NCBI GenBank assembly: GCA_913055685.1
Contig: CAJXKC010000001.1
Coordinates: 186,001-250,000 of the forward strand
Length of the DNA: 64,000 nt
DNA from: an uncultured Flavobacteriales bacterium
GTDB lineage: Bacteria; Bacteroidota; Bacteroidia; Flavobacteriales; Schleiferiaceae
Direction of reading: 5' to 3'
A program made the position numbers and the translations under genes. Shown here in pieces: positions 1-8,723 of the stretch. The notes beneath the pieces were generated by a model, which did not search any database, was not told the origin of the DNA, and worked only from the letters and a program-made list of their open reading frames with translations. The stretch's first letter is position 1; each line of letters begins with the position of its first letter.

Positions 1-197
1 AGCGCACCGACACTCCGTTCTGGTCTTACTTCTGCCAGATTAGTGACAGCACTACCAGCTATGGCTCTTATTCTGGGGCAGTACCCAACGAAAAAATCAC
101 CTGGGGGAAATTAGACATAAACACCCCTAAGTTTATTGTGGAGTCGGATGCCACCATTGTGGCTCCTCTTTTATTTGGCTACCTTTTAGGCTGGTAA
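1..197 (+). CDS. 3' end of an unidentified protein (partial)
   Basis: An open frame runs in from the left edge (first full codon at base 3) and stops with TAA at 195-197. It gives 64 C-terminal residues, ending hydrophobically in LLFGYLLGW. I recognise no family. The composition is rich in Ser, Thr and aromatic residues (for example TDTPFWSYFCQ), which would suit an exported protein, but that is inference. It ends eight bases before the GNAT/nitrilase gene on the same strand, so the two are probably co-transcribed. The start and most of the gene lie outside the window. Confidence 0.55.
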   Translation, partial: RTDTPFWSYFCQISDSTTSYGSYSGAVPNEKITWGKLDINTPKFIVESDATIVAPLLFGYLLGW

Positions 198-205
198 GCC
201 ATTTT

Positions 206-1738
206 ATGGAAGAGCAAAAAATTGAAAATATTGAATTAGCCTATTTAAGCAGCGATGATTATCAAAGCTTAAAGGAGCTCATGGAACAAGCCTATCCGGA
301 TATGGATAGCCTTCACTGGTCGAAGCACGAGATCAAGAAGCTAATTAGCCTTTTCCCTGAAGGGCAAGTGGTTCTGAAGGTTAATGGCGACCTAGCCGGT
401 TGCGCCCTTTCCCTATTGCAGGATTACAGCATCACAGACCGTACTCATACCTATAATGAGATTACAGGAAACGATAGCTTTAAAACGCATAAAAAAGATG
501 GGGATTTGCTTTACGGCATTGATGTTTTTATCAATCCTAGATATCGCGGTTTACGCTTAGGTCGTCGTTTATACGACTTCCGTAAAGAGCTTTGCGAAAG
601 CATGAATTTAAGGGGTATCGCCTTTGGCGGTAGGATGCCACTTTATCACCAATACGCAGAGCAGCTCAGTCCCCTCGAGTATTTGGAAAAAGTACGCACC
701 CATGAAATTGAGGACCCGGTTCTTAATTTTCAGTTTAGCAATGATTTTCACGTAAAAAAGATTTTAAAGAATTACCTCGAAGGGGATGAGGAATCCTTGG
801 ACCATGCGGTTTTAATGGAGTGGAACAATGTGTACTACGAAAAGCCTAGTGAGAGTCCGGGTGGCGCCACTCGGGTAATCCGAGTTGGTCTAGTTCAGTG
901 GCAGATGCGTCGCTATAAAGACCTCGACGAATTAATGAGTCAGGCGGAATACTTCCTTGACTCCATCTCTGGCTATCACGCCGATTTCGCCTTATTCCCC
1001 GAGTTTTTCAATGCTCCCTTATTAGCCCCATACAATGAGCTTAACGAAGCAGAGGCGATTCGAAAACTAGCCCAGCATACCGACGAAATCGTGGAGCGCT
1101 TTGCGCGCCTCGCGCTCAAATACAATATCAATATCATTACGGGTAGCATGCCCTACATAAAAGAAAACCGGCTCTTTAATACCGGTTTCTTATGCCACCG
1201 TGATGGACGACTAGACAGTTACGACAAACTCCATGTAACCCCCGACGAAGAAAGGGTCTGGGGTATGGAAGGCGGTAATGATTTGCGAACCTTCGATACG
1301 GATTGCGGGAAAATTGGGGTCCTCATTTGCTACGATGTAGAATTCCCTGAGCTTAGTCGACTTTTAGCAGAAGAAGGCATGGACATTCTTTTTGTCCCCT
1401 TCCTAACCGATACCCAAAATGGGTATTCGCGGGTCCGCAATACGGCTCAGGCTAGAGCCATCGAAAACGAGTGCTACGTAGTAATTGCTGGTAGTGTTGG
1501 CAACCTTCCGAAGGTGAGCAATATGGACATCCAATACGCCCAATCGATGGTATTTACTCCTTGTGATTTCGCCTTTCCGAGCACGGGAATTAAGGCCGAA
1601 GCGACACCAAATACTGAGATGATCTTGATGGTTGACCTGGATATTCACCTCCTGAGAGAGTTAAATGAGTTTGGCAGTGTACGCAATCTTAAAGATAGAA
1701 GACTGGACTTATACTCAGTAAAGAAGAACCGCCTTTAG
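206..1738 (+). CDS. GNAT acetyltransferase / carbon-nitrogen hydrolase fusion
   Basis: This is a two-domain enzyme of 510 residues. Residues 1 to about 215 form a GNAT N-acetyltransferase, with the acetyl-CoA-binding stretch RGLRLGRRLYDF near residue 115. Residues from about 225 form a nitrilase-superfamily amidohydrolase. Its catalytic triad is visible as Glu266 in ALFPEFFN, Lys341 in YDKLHVTPDE and Cys375 in GVLICYDVEFPE. Proteins with this domain order are known in several bacterial groups, but I know of no firm substrate. The family chemistry implies acyl transfer onto an amine and hydrolysis of an amide or nitrile-like C-N bond. The protein is probably cytoplasmic, since no signal peptide is seen. 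The preceding gene ends eight bases upstream and a DUF1684 gene follows after 16 bases. Confidence 0.9.
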   Translation: MEEQKIENIELAYLSSDDYQSLKELMEQAYPDMDSLHWSKHEIKKLISLFPEGQVVLKVNGDLAGCALSLLQDYSITDRTHTYNEITGNDSFKTHKKDGDLLYGIDVFINPRYRGLRLGRRLYDFRKELCESMNLRGIAFGGRMPLYHQYAEQLSPLEYLEKVRTHEIEDPVLNFQFSNDFHVKKILKNYLEGDEESLDHAVLMEWNNVYYEKPSESPGGATRVIRVGLVQWQMRRYKDLDELMSQAEYFLDSISGYHADFALFPEFFNAPLLAPYNELNEAEAIRKLAQHTDEIVERFARLALKYNINIITGSMPYIKENRLFNTGFLCHRDGRLDSYDKLHVTPDEERVWGMEGGNDLRTFDTDCGKIGVLICYDVEFPELSRLLAEEGMDILFVPFLTDTQNGYSRVRNTAQARAIENECYVVIAGSVGNLPKVSNMDIQYAQSMVFTPCDFAFPSTGIKAEATPNTEMILMVDLDIHLLRELNEFGSVRNLKDRRLDLYSVKKNRL

Positions 1739-1754
1739 AAAGCATTTAAAAAGG

Positions 1755-2369
1755 ATGAAAAAGTTTGCCCTATTACTTATTGGCATAATGCCCTTATTCG
1801 CTCAATCGCAAAGCGCATTAATGGACAGCCTTATTTGGCTAAACTACCAGTATAGAATCAGCGAAAACGCCGAGTTTGCCGATAGCAGCCATTCACCTTT
1901 AACCGAGGAGGACCGTCAGCATTTTTACAGTCTTAACTGGTTCCCCATCGACACCAACTTTATAGTATGGGCCAGCTTAGAGCTAACACCCGAAGCTAAG
2001 CCATTTGAAATGCCAACTACCACCGACCGAATGGCAAAATACCGGCAGTATGCCTTCCTTACCTTTAGCCTCAGTGATAGTATTTTTAAAATCCCCGTTT
2101 ATCAAAATTTAAGACTACTTGGTAAAAAAGGATATGAGGATTACCTCTTTTTACCATTCACCGATTTAAGCAATGGCTTTGGAACCTATGGCGGTGGTCG
2201 GTACTTAGACTTTAGGATGCCGCCAGGTGATTCCCTTTTAATCGACTTTAATCGAGCGTATAATCCTTATTGTGCCTATAATGGTCGATACTCCTGCCCA
2301 ATCCCTCCCCCTAAAAACCACATAAACTTTAAAATTAAGGCGGGGGTTCGCTACGAAGTAACACACTGA
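1755..2369 (+). CDS. DUF1684 family exported protein
   Basis: This is a 204-residue protein with an N-terminal signal peptide (MKKFALLLIGIMPLFAQSQS, cleavage probably near residue 19). The second half carries the hallmarks of DUF1684: a GGGRYLDFRMPPGD stretch, then DFNRAYNPYCAYN, then YSCPIPPP. I recognise the family by these motifs; its biochemical role is not established. The conserved Cys and aromatic residues in the NPYCAYN and YSCP motifs suggest a small binding site. The protein is probably periplasmic or surface-attached. It follows the GNAT/nitrilase gene on the same strand and may share its transcript. Confidence 0.8.
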   Translation: MKKFALLLIGIMPLFAQSQSALMDSLIWLNYQYRISENAEFADSSHSPLTEEDRQHFYSLNWFPIDTNFIVWASLELTPEAKPFEMPTTTDRMAKYRQYAFLTFSLSDSIFKIPVYQNLRLLGKKGYEDYLFLPFTDLSNGFGTYGGGRYLDFRMPPGDSLLIDFNRAYNPYCAYNGRYSCPIPPPKNHINFKIKAGVRYEVTH

Positions 2370-2406
2370 TAATCGAAATAAAGAATTGCGATTCAAATAT
2401 TTAGTC

Positions 2407-2414
2407 GACCTTTG
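2407..2414 (+). promoter_or_regulatory. Probable -7 promoter box of the helicase gene
   Basis: GACCTTTG is one mismatch away from the Bacteroidota -7 consensus TAnnTTTG and lies 23 bases before the TTG start codon. No clear -33 TTTG was seen. Confidence 0.4.
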
Positions 2415-2437
2415 CAACCAATTTAAAAAGTACTTTT

Positions 2438-3910
2438 TTGTCAGATTTTCATTCTCTGGGTTTATCCCCAGAAGTTCTTCGCGCCCTCGATGATTTAGGA
2501 TTCGAGAGTCCAAGCCCTATCCAAGCCCAAGCCATTCCTTCCCTACTTAGTGACGCCCATGACCTTATCGGATTGGCCCAAACTGGAACCGGTAAAACGG
2601 CCGCCTTTGGATTACCCCTTCTGGAACGTATTGATCCAGAATTCCCTCATACCCAAGCATTAATCTTAGCACCAACCCGTGAATTAGGTCAGCAAATTGC
2701 CGAGCAAATTGACCTGTTCAGCAAATACCTGCCAAAACTAAATGTCTTGGCCGTTTATGGCGGTGCCGCTATTAGCAACCAAATTAAGGCCCTACATAAG
2801 CCTCAACATATTATCATTGCTACCCCAGGTCGATTAATTGACCTAATTGGTCGTCGTGCTGTTAAACTGGATCATCTCGAGATTCTAGTCCTTGACGAGG
2901 CCGATGAAATGCTAAATATGGGCTTCAAAGAAGCCTTAGATGAAATCCTTACCTATACTCCCAAGGATAAGATGACCTGGCTTTTTTCGGCTACCATGCC
3001 GAGAGAAATTCGTCGTATCGTCGATGAATATATGCACAAACCTATCGAGGTAAAGGTAAACCAGGAGCAAACACTCAATAAGAATATTGAGCACCAGTTT
3101 GTGAGTTTAAATCACAATCAAAAATCGGCCGCTTTAAAGCGCTTTATCGATTTAGATCCAGATATCCGTGCCGTAGTATTTTGCCGCACCAAACTCGACA
3201 CCCAAAACTTGGCCGAAGAGCTTATGCATGAAGGCTATCAAGCTGATGCTTTGCATGGTGACCTTTCCCAAGCGCAACGCGATCGGGTGATGAAGCGATT
3301 TAAGGAACATAAGCTTCCCATTCTAATTGCGACTGATGTGGCGGCCCGTGGGATTGATGTGAACGATTTAAGTCACGTTTTCCATTTTGCTTTGCCCGAT
3401 GACGCTGCCTATTACACCCACCGATCGGGACGTACCGCGAGAGCAGGTAAAAAAGGAATCTCTCTTGTTTTTGTAGGACAAAGAGATTTTTCCAAATTAA
3501 AATACCTCCAATCCAGATTAGGTATCGAATTCGAAAGAGTGCGCATTCCAGACGCCAAAGACATTGCATTTACGCGCATGGATCAATGGGGTCAGAAAGT
3601 GGTAGATCAAAAAGTGATGGGCGTAATTCCCGATCATATTATCGATCATTTGGAAGGGCTTTTTGCCCAGCTTAGTCAGGAAGAACTCCTCGGCAAAATC
3701 GTGGCCATGGAAATGGAAAAAATCCAGGTCGAAAACCAAGAGGATCTTAATGTAAGTAAGTCCCAAAAATCGAAAAAAGGCAAAGGCGGAAAAGGAGGCT
3801 ATAATAAGAGTGGCAACAATGGAGGTCCCTCTTTTAAAGCTAAGCGCAAACCCGGCTCCTTTAAACATGGACATAAGCGTAAGCCTGCTAAACGTAAGCG
3901 TCGCGACTAA
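2438..3910 (+). CDS. DEAD-box ATP-dependent RNA helicase
   Basis: This is an RNA-unwinding ATPase of 490 residues. It has the Q motif (PSPIQAQAIP), motif I AQTGTGKT at 47-54, PTRELGQQ, the DEAD box at 153-156, SAT at 184-186 and the arginine-finger motif HRSGRTARAG from about 328. After the helicase core comes a C-terminal tail of about 110 residues. Its last 60 are Lys/Gly/Arg rich (for example KGKGGKGGYNK and KRKPAKRKRRD), typical of RNA-binding tails in this family. It probably acts in ribosome assembly or cold adaptation and RNA turnover, but which is not resolvable. The start is a TTG, because no in-frame ATG precedes the conserved N-terminus. The gene converges on aroA and overlaps its end by four bases. 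Confidence 0.95.
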   Translation: MSDFHSLGLSPEVLRALDDLGFESPSPIQAQAIPSLLSDAHDLIGLAQTGTGKTAAFGLPLLERIDPEFPHTQALILAPTRELGQQIAEQIDLFSKYLPKLNVLAVYGGAAISNQIKALHKPQHIIIATPGRLIDLIGRRAVKLDHLEILVLDEADEMLNMGFKEALDEILTYTPKDKMTWLFSATMPREIRRIVDEYMHKPIEVKVNQEQTLNKNIEHQFVSLNHNQKSAALKRFIDLDPDIRAVVFCRTKLDTQNLAEELMHEGYQADALHGDLSQAQRDRVMKRFKEHKLPILIATDVAARGIDVNDLSHVFHFALPDDAAYYTHRSGRTARAGKKGISLVFVGQRDFSKLKYLQSRLGIEFERVRIPDAKDIAFTRMDQWGQKVVDQKVMGVIPDHIIDHLEGLFAQLSQEELLGKIVAMEMEKIQVENQEDLNVSKSQKSKKGKGGKGGYNKSGNNGGPSFKAKRKPGSFKHGHKRKPAKRKRRD

Positions 3911-5139
3911 ACTTCTTCTAGCACAAACCCCAGTTCGCGGCAATGGTCCCAGAACTGGGGATAGCTTTTTTGCACCACTTCTATGTCCTTTATGATTATT
4001 GGACCAAGCAGGGCTAATGGTAAAAAGCCCATGGCCATCCGATGGTCACTGTAAGTGTCAATTTCCTGCTCCCCGTTTAAGAAGGGCCCGGAAATGTCTA
4101 ATCGATCTTCTTGACTTGTAAGGTTTAAACCGAATTTCGATAGCTCTTTTTCCAATGCCATTATTCGGTCCGTTTCCTTTAGTCTCAAGGTTTGTAAGCC
4201 TTTAAGGCTTATGGACACCCCCTTTGCAGCATAAGCTGGCGCAATACTTTGCGCTAGATCGGGATTGGCAAGTAGATTAATCTGAGTTGGACTCGGTGTA
4301 GGCTCCGCCTTGCGCAGGCGAATACCGCTGCCAATGTAAAACTGCTCAACTCCCAAGGGCGCAAAGAAGCTTGCTGCTACCGAATCCCCCTGCAGGCTGT
4401 GCTCCTTAAAACCTGGTAGGTATAACTCCCCTTCATCAGCCAAAGCTAAAGCAGCAAACCAATAAGAGGCCGCTGACCAGTCGGGTTCAATCTTATAAAC
4501 TTTGCTAGTTTCAGTCGGACTTTGCTGCGGCACCCTAAGCTCATCCCCCAAAACATAAACCTCCATTCCAAGGCTGCGCATGATATTGGAGGTTAAATAA
4601 ATGTAGGGAGCCGATACCGAAGCGCCCTTAAATTTGATGCTTAAACCCTTTTCTAAACGGGGCGCTATCATCATTAAGGCACTTATAAATTGTGAACTCT
4701 CAACCGCACTAACTTCTATTTCGCCACCCCTAAGTTTTGCTCCTTTAATTCGCAAGGGCGGATAGCCATCTTGCTGTAGATACTCGATATTAGCGCCAAT
4801 ACTTTGTAAAGCTTTAACCAAGGTTCCTATCGGTCTTTGGTGCATACGATCGGTCCCTGATAAGATCCATTCACCCTTTTCTTGTGCAGCTAAAAAGGCA
4901 CAAGTAAAGCGCATGGCGGTTCCGGCATCTTTAACATCCAACTGATCCTGAACCTGGAAATTTTCTAGGATTTCCCTTAGGATAAAACTATCTCGACTTT
5001 CTGAAAAGCCTGCAATTTCCAGATTTGGAAAGTATAAGGCTCGTAAAATTAATAGCCGATTGGTTTCCGATTTGGAACCAGGCAAGGGCAAACGGCCGCG
5101 CAAGACCTTTGTGGGATGACTAATTCGATAATTAGCCAT
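3907..5139 (-). CDS. aroA: 3-phosphoshikimate 1-carboxyvinyltransferase (EPSP synthase)
   Basis: This enzyme joins phosphoenolpyruvate to shikimate 3-phosphate in the shikimate pathway to aromatic amino acids. It has 410 residues, slightly short of the E. coli enzyme (about 427). Visible signatures are LPGSKSETNR at the N-terminus, DAGTAMRF, the KETDR motif and the C-terminal DHRMAMGF. The residue after AGTAMR is Phe, where the E. coli enzyme has Pro101. The gene is translationally coupled to aroB, as its ATG lies within an eight-base overlap (ATGGCTAA) with the aroB stop. The two genes form one operon. Confidence 0.95.
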   Translation of the reverse strand: MANYRISHPTKVLRGRLPLPGSKSETNRLLILRALYFPNLEIAGFSESRDSFILREILENFQVQDQLDVKDAGTAMRFTCAFLAAQEKGEWILSGTDRMHQRPIGTLVKALQSIGANIEYLQQDGYPPLRIKGAKLRGGEIEVSAVESSQFISALMMIAPRLEKGLSIKFKGASVSAPYIYLTSNIMRSLGMEVYVLGDELRVPQQSPTETSKVYKIEPDWSAASYWFAALALADEGELYLPGFKEHSLQGDSVAASFFAPLGVEQFYIGSGIRLRKAEPTPSPTQINLLANPDLAQSIAPAYAAKGVSISLKGLQTLRLKETDRIMALEKELSKFGLNLTSQEDRLDISGPFLNGEQEIDTYSDHRMAMGFLPLALLGPIIIKDIEVVQKSYPQFWDHCRELGFVLEEV

Positions 5140-6181
5140 CTACCACCTTAGTTAATGCATCCCACACTAAAGCGGGTGCTATTTCCTGATCTATTTCTGG
5201 GCTGCCTATCCCCCTTAGCAATACTAAGCGGATTTTGGAAGCCTGGTTTTTCTTATCTCCAGCTAGAAGTCGTAAAAAAGCCTCCTGATCTACAGGAAGC
5301 TCTGGCCAATTATAATATTGTCTTAAATATTCTTGTACAGAATCATAAACTACCTGATCCCAAGGAAACTTCTGAGCCGAAATAAAAAGTTCTACTTGCA
5401 TTCCTAAAGCAACTGCATGGCCGTGACTAATTGGCGACTGAATTGAAGCATAATATGATTCGAGCGCATGACCTACAGAATGACCAAAGTTTAAGACCTT
5501 GCGGAGACCCCCTTCCTTTTTATCTGCTTCAACGATCTTCGCTTTTATAGCAATACTTTCTTGCAGCAATCGCTTGCTTGGGATCTTTTCTTCTAAGTCA
5601 AATTGATATAAAGCATTCCAATGCTGGAGATCGGAAATAAGCCCATGTTTTAACATCTCTGCCCATCCGCTGTAAAGCTCTTGCTCTGTTAAGCTTTTCA
5701 GAAAATCGGGAATAATGCCCACCATTAAAGGATCGGAAAAGCTGCCAATGCGATTTTTATAAGCTCCGAAATTGATGCCGGTCTTACTTCCTACCGCCGC
5801 ATCGGCCATGGCTAATAAGCTAGTAGGGAAGTTAATGAAGTCGATTCCTCGCATGTAGGTGGCCGCCATAAATCCGCCCAAATCAGAAACTACTCCCCCT
5901 CCTAGATTTATAATTAGTGAATTACGATCAAATTGCAATTCGCCCAAGCTTTCCCATAAACTCGCTAGAATCTCTAAGCTCTTTGACTCTTCTCCGGGTT
6001 CAATTTCTATCAGCTCCAGCTGAGGGACTTCCATCGCCAGGGCCTCCATGAAATTAGGATAACAACATTCAAAAGTGTTGCTATCTACCAACAAGCCAAC
6101 CTTGGTATAATCCCCACTACGTAGAACTTCACGTAATTGATTAAAGGCCTCTTCACCAAAAAAAATAGACGCTAATGCCAT
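5132..6181 (-). CDS. aroB: 3-dehydroquinate synthase
   Basis: This enzyme is the second step of the shikimate pathway, cyclising DAHP to 3-dehydroquinate with NAD and a divalent metal. It has 349 residues from the ATG at 6181. The core signature GGGVVSDLGGFMAATYMRG is followed by INFPTSLLAMADAAVGSKTG. The metal-ligand region GHSVGHALE and a later SHGHAVALGM are present. A TTG nine bases further upstream would also be in frame, but it lies inside the TACCTTTG promoter box at 6188-6195, so the ATG is the better start. It is the first gene of the aroB-aroA operon. Confidence 0.95.
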   Translation of the reverse strand: MALASIFFGEEAFNQLREVLRSGDYTKVGLLVDSNTFECCYPNFMEALAMEVPQLELIEIEPGEESKSLEILASLWESLGELQFDRNSLIINLGGGVVSDLGGFMAATYMRGIDFINFPTSLLAMADAAVGSKTGINFGAYKNRIGSFSDPLMVGIIPDFLKSLTEQELYSGWAEMLKHGLISDLQHWNALYQFDLEEKIPSKRLLQESIAIKAKIVEADKKEGGLRKVLNFGHSVGHALESYYASIQSPISHGHAVALGMQVELFISAQKFPWDQVVYDSVQEYLRQYYNWPELPVDQEAFLRLLAGDKKNQASKIRLVLLRGIGSPEIDQEIAPALVWDALTKVVDG

Positions 6182-6187
6182 ATAAGT

Positions 6188-6195
6188 CAAAGGTA
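6188..6195 (-). promoter_or_regulatory. -7 promoter box of aroB (TACCTTTG)
   Basis: This is an exact match to TAnnTTTG on the minus strand. Only six bases separate the box from the aroB ATG, so transcription would begin at or almost at the start codon. That predicts a leaderless or near-leaderless mRNA. Confidence 0.6.
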
Positions 6196-6368
6196 AGATA
6201 GTCCGCTTAAATCCGCTTGTTTTAAGGCCTTGGAATTGGTGACTACATTCTTATATTTTCGATCAATTTGTTAGTACATTCGAAAAAGATTTCAAGGCTA
6301 GATAGTTTTTTTACAATGATTTGATTTCATGATGATTGCCTTGAAATAAACCTCTCAAAATAATTGTC

Positions 6369-7535
6369 ATGGTAGATTTCAATGATACAAAAACGGCTTT
6401 CATCCTAAAGACCGACACCCAATTAAAAAAGGCCTATTGGTTATTTCGCTTGGTAGCGAGCAAAAGTTTAGTTGGGCTTGGTAAGAAAGCCTCCAATATG
6501 GCCATTAAGCTTGGCCTTCCCATCCGCACCGTAGTAAAGCAAACGGTATACGACCAGTTTGTAGGCGGAGAAACCATCGAAGAATGTGAGTCAATTATCG
6601 ATAAGTTGCATGAGCAAAATGTGCATTCTTTACTCGATTTTGCGGTGGAAGGAAAAGAAACGGAAGCCGATTTCGACGCTTGTAAAGATGAAATTATCCA
6701 AACCATAAAATACGGAGCAGAACACCAAGCCGTTCCGTTTGCCGTATTTAAGGCCACCGGAGTGGCAAAATTCTCCCTTTTGGAAAAATACAGTGCCGGT
6801 GAACCCTTTAATGAGATTGAGAGCCGAGCTTGGACCCGCGCCAAAAATAGAATCGAGGAGATTTGCTATACCGCTAACAAGTATGGCCTGCGCATTATGA
6901 TTGATGCGGAAGAATCCTGGATTCAAAAAGCCATCGATGAAATTACGGTGCAAATGATGGAGCGCTTTAATAAGGAAAAGGTGATGGTTATAAACACCTT
7001 GCAGATGTACCGAAACGACCGCATCGACTACATGAAAGAGTCTCTGGAAACTGCCGAGCGCAAAGGTTTTAAATTCGGGGCTAAGCTAGTTCGCGGCGCA
7101 TATATGGAAAAGGAAAGAGAAAGAGCAGAAAAAATGGGCTACCCCGACCCTATCCATAAAACCAAGGCTGATAGCGATAAATCGTACGACGACGGGGTGC
7201 GCTTAATGATTGAAAATATCGACGATGGACTATTGGTTGCCGGTAGTCACAATGAAGAAAGTGCTCGCCTACTAAGTGAGCTCATCGACCAGAAAGGCCT
7301 AGAACGAAGCGACAAACGCATTTGGTTTAGCCAATTGTACGGAATGAGCGACAACCTATCCTTTAACCTTGCCAAAGAAGGTTATAATGTGGTAAAATAT
7401 TTACCCTTCGGGCCGGTTAATGAGACTTTACCTTACCTCATCCGTAGAGCCGAAGAAAACTCAAGCGCTAGCGGACAGAGTGGTCGAGAGCTGAGCCTAA
7501 TTCAGGCCGAATTAAAGCGGCGTGGGATTAATTAA
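6369..7535 (+). CDS. Proline dehydrogenase (monofunctional)
   Basis: This FAD enzyme oxidises proline to pyrroline-5-carboxylate, the first step of proline catabolism, feeding electrons to the respiratory chain. It has 388 residues and is a single-domain enzyme without the P5C dehydrogenase or DNA-binding parts of PutA. The TIM-barrel hallmarks are KLVRGAYMEKERE around residue 240, AGSHNEES, and the C-terminal FGPVNETLPYLIRRAEENS, whose RR pair binds the substrate carboxylate. It is divergent from aroB across a 187-base gap. At the 3' end it overlaps by eight bases the convergent small membrane protein gene. Confidence 0.93.
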   Translation: MVDFNDTKTAFILKTDTQLKKAYWLFRLVASKSLVGLGKKASNMAIKLGLPIRTVVKQTVYDQFVGGETIEECESIIDKLHEQNVHSLLDFAVEGKETEADFDACKDEIIQTIKYGAEHQAVPFAVFKATGVAKFSLLEKYSAGEPFNEIESRAWTRAKNRIEEICYTANKYGLRIMIDAEESWIQKAIDEITVQMMERFNKEKVMVINTLQMYRNDRIDYMKESLETAERKGFKFGAKLVRGAYMEKERERAEKMGYPDPIHKTKADSDKSYDDGVRLMIENIDDGLLVAGSHNEESARLLSELIDQKGLERSDKRIWFSQLYGMSDNLSFNLAKEGYNVVKYLPFGPVNETLPYLIRRAEENSSASGQSGRELSLIQAELKRRGIN

Positions 7536-7887
7536 CCCGTAAAAGAGTGGCGATAGAATCGCAGTTTTCGATTTCAAAGGCTTTTTCCATCTCCTTTAAT
7601 TTGAGGAAGTATACATTACAGCCTTGGTCGTCTATACGCGACTTTTCAAAATCGACCCTTGCTCGCTCTAAGGAAGCAGACAAACCACCAGTATCTGCAA
7701 TTACCACCCCTTGCTCGTCGATTAGATCAGCCGCAAGGCGCATCTCCTTTTTACGCAAATCGTAAAGTACCCGGTCGTTGGGGAAATAATTGCACTGGAT
7801 ATCACGATCGCCAAACATGAAATAAACCATGAAGACACCGAGGCCTACCCCGAGCATATAATAGAGCAATTTTCTTCCTAAGCGCAT
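7528..7887 (-). CDS. Small membrane-anchored protein, DUF4258-like
   Basis: This is a 119-residue protein with one N-terminal transmembrane segment (LLYYMLGVGLGVFMVYFMFG, residues about 7-26), followed by a soluble domain. The order of features after the anchor is C-x-Y-x-PN-R-V, a central acidic part and a second C near the end (ENCDSIATLL). It resembles the DUF4258 proteins found next to core genes in Flavobacteriia; I make that link from memory of motif order, so it is tentative. The function is unknown. It has its own promoter box at 7907-7914. Confidence 0.7.
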   Translation of the reverse strand: MRLGRKLLYYMLGVGLGVFMVYFMFGDRDIQCNYFPNDRVLYDLRKKEMRLAADLIDEQGVVIADTGGLSASLERARVDFEKSRIDDQGCNVYFLKLKEMEKAFEIENCDSIATLLRVN

Positions 7888-7906
7888 AAATGTTATTCAA
7901 AGGCGA

Positions 7907-7914
7907 CAAAGGTA
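7907..7914 (-). promoter_or_regulatory. -7 promoter box (TACCTTTG) of the DUF4258-like gene
   Basis: This is an exact TAnnTTTG match on the minus strand, 19 bases before the ATG of the small membrane protein gene. Confidence 0.6.
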
Positions 7915-7955
7915 GAAGGGTTGCCTTATTTTTTTGGACATTTGAAGATATAATT

Positions 7956-8723
7956 ATGACGGACAAAAATTTACAAGACCTCAAGGCGGGCGATCCTCAT
8001 TACAAAGCCTTTGTGGGGCCACCTTTAAAGTATGACCTTTTAGGAGCCCTTCAATTTAGTCTTTTGAGCGCCGCCGGACTTAGGGCCGATCACAAGCTTT
8101 GCGATATAGGCTGCGGTTCATTGCGGGTCGGTAAACTTTTGATTCCTTATTTGAATGCCGACAATTACTTCGGTCTAGAGCCAGAAAAATGGCTGATTGA
8201 AGTAGCAATAGACAAAGAAATTGGCCAGGACCTGATTAATTTAAAGCGCCCTCGCTTCGACCATTGGACCAACTTTGAAATCAGCAAGTTTGAAACAAAG
8301 TTCAAATTCATTCTTGCCCAAAGTATTTTTTCGCACGCCAACCTTAATCAGATCATTCAATGTCTGAAGGAGGCAAGACAATGCTTAGATAGCGACGGCC
8401 TTTTCCTGGCCACCTTTATTTGGGGAAAAGAGGATTACGAAGGCGATGATTGGGTTTACCCCGGCTGTGTAGCCTATCGACCGAGCTCCATCAAGAAAAA
8501 AGCTTGGGATGAAGCGGGGCTAAAAATGCTCACTACCGATTGGCCCCACCCCAATGGACAAAATTGGGTCATCTTCCATTTACCCGGCCATGAACTAGAA
8601 GCGGAAAAGGTAAGTCGTTTTAGCCTAGATAAGTTTGAGGCCGACGTAGTAGCGATTCCGGAGAAGAAAGTCCGAAGCCTAAAGCGCTATACCAATAAGG
8701 TTATTGATTTATTCAAAAAGTAG
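7956..8723 (+). CDS. Class I SAM-dependent methyltransferase
   Basis: This is a 255-residue enzyme with the Rossmann-fold SAM motif LCDIGCGSLRVGKL at about residues 48-61, followed by an acidic residue after the second strand (YFGLEPE). A later ILAQSIFSHAN segment fits motif IV. The substrate is not recognisable. The start was set at the ATG at 7956; the frame is open 22 codons further upstream, but that extension runs through the promoter of the divergent gene and looks non-coding. The 3' end overlaps the convergent ald gene by 15 bases. Confidence 0.8.
   Translation: MTDKNLQDLKAGDPHYKAFVGPPLKYDLLGALQFSLLSAAGLRADHKLCDIGCGSLRVGKLLIPYLNADNYFGLEPEKWLIEVAIDKEIGQDLINLKRPRFDHWTNFEISKFETKFKFILAQSIFSHANLNQIIQCLKEARQCLDSDGLFLATFIWGKEDYEGDDWVYPGCVAYRPSSIKKKAWDEAGLKMLTTDWPHPNGQNWVIFHLPGHELEAEKVSRFSLDKFEADVVAIPEKKVRSLKRYTNKVIDLFKK

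Noticed and set aside
7890-7955. Upstream in-frame extension of the methyltransferase gene
   Set aside because: These 22 codons run through the promoter of the divergent small membrane protein gene and show no family conservation; the ATG at 7956 fits better.
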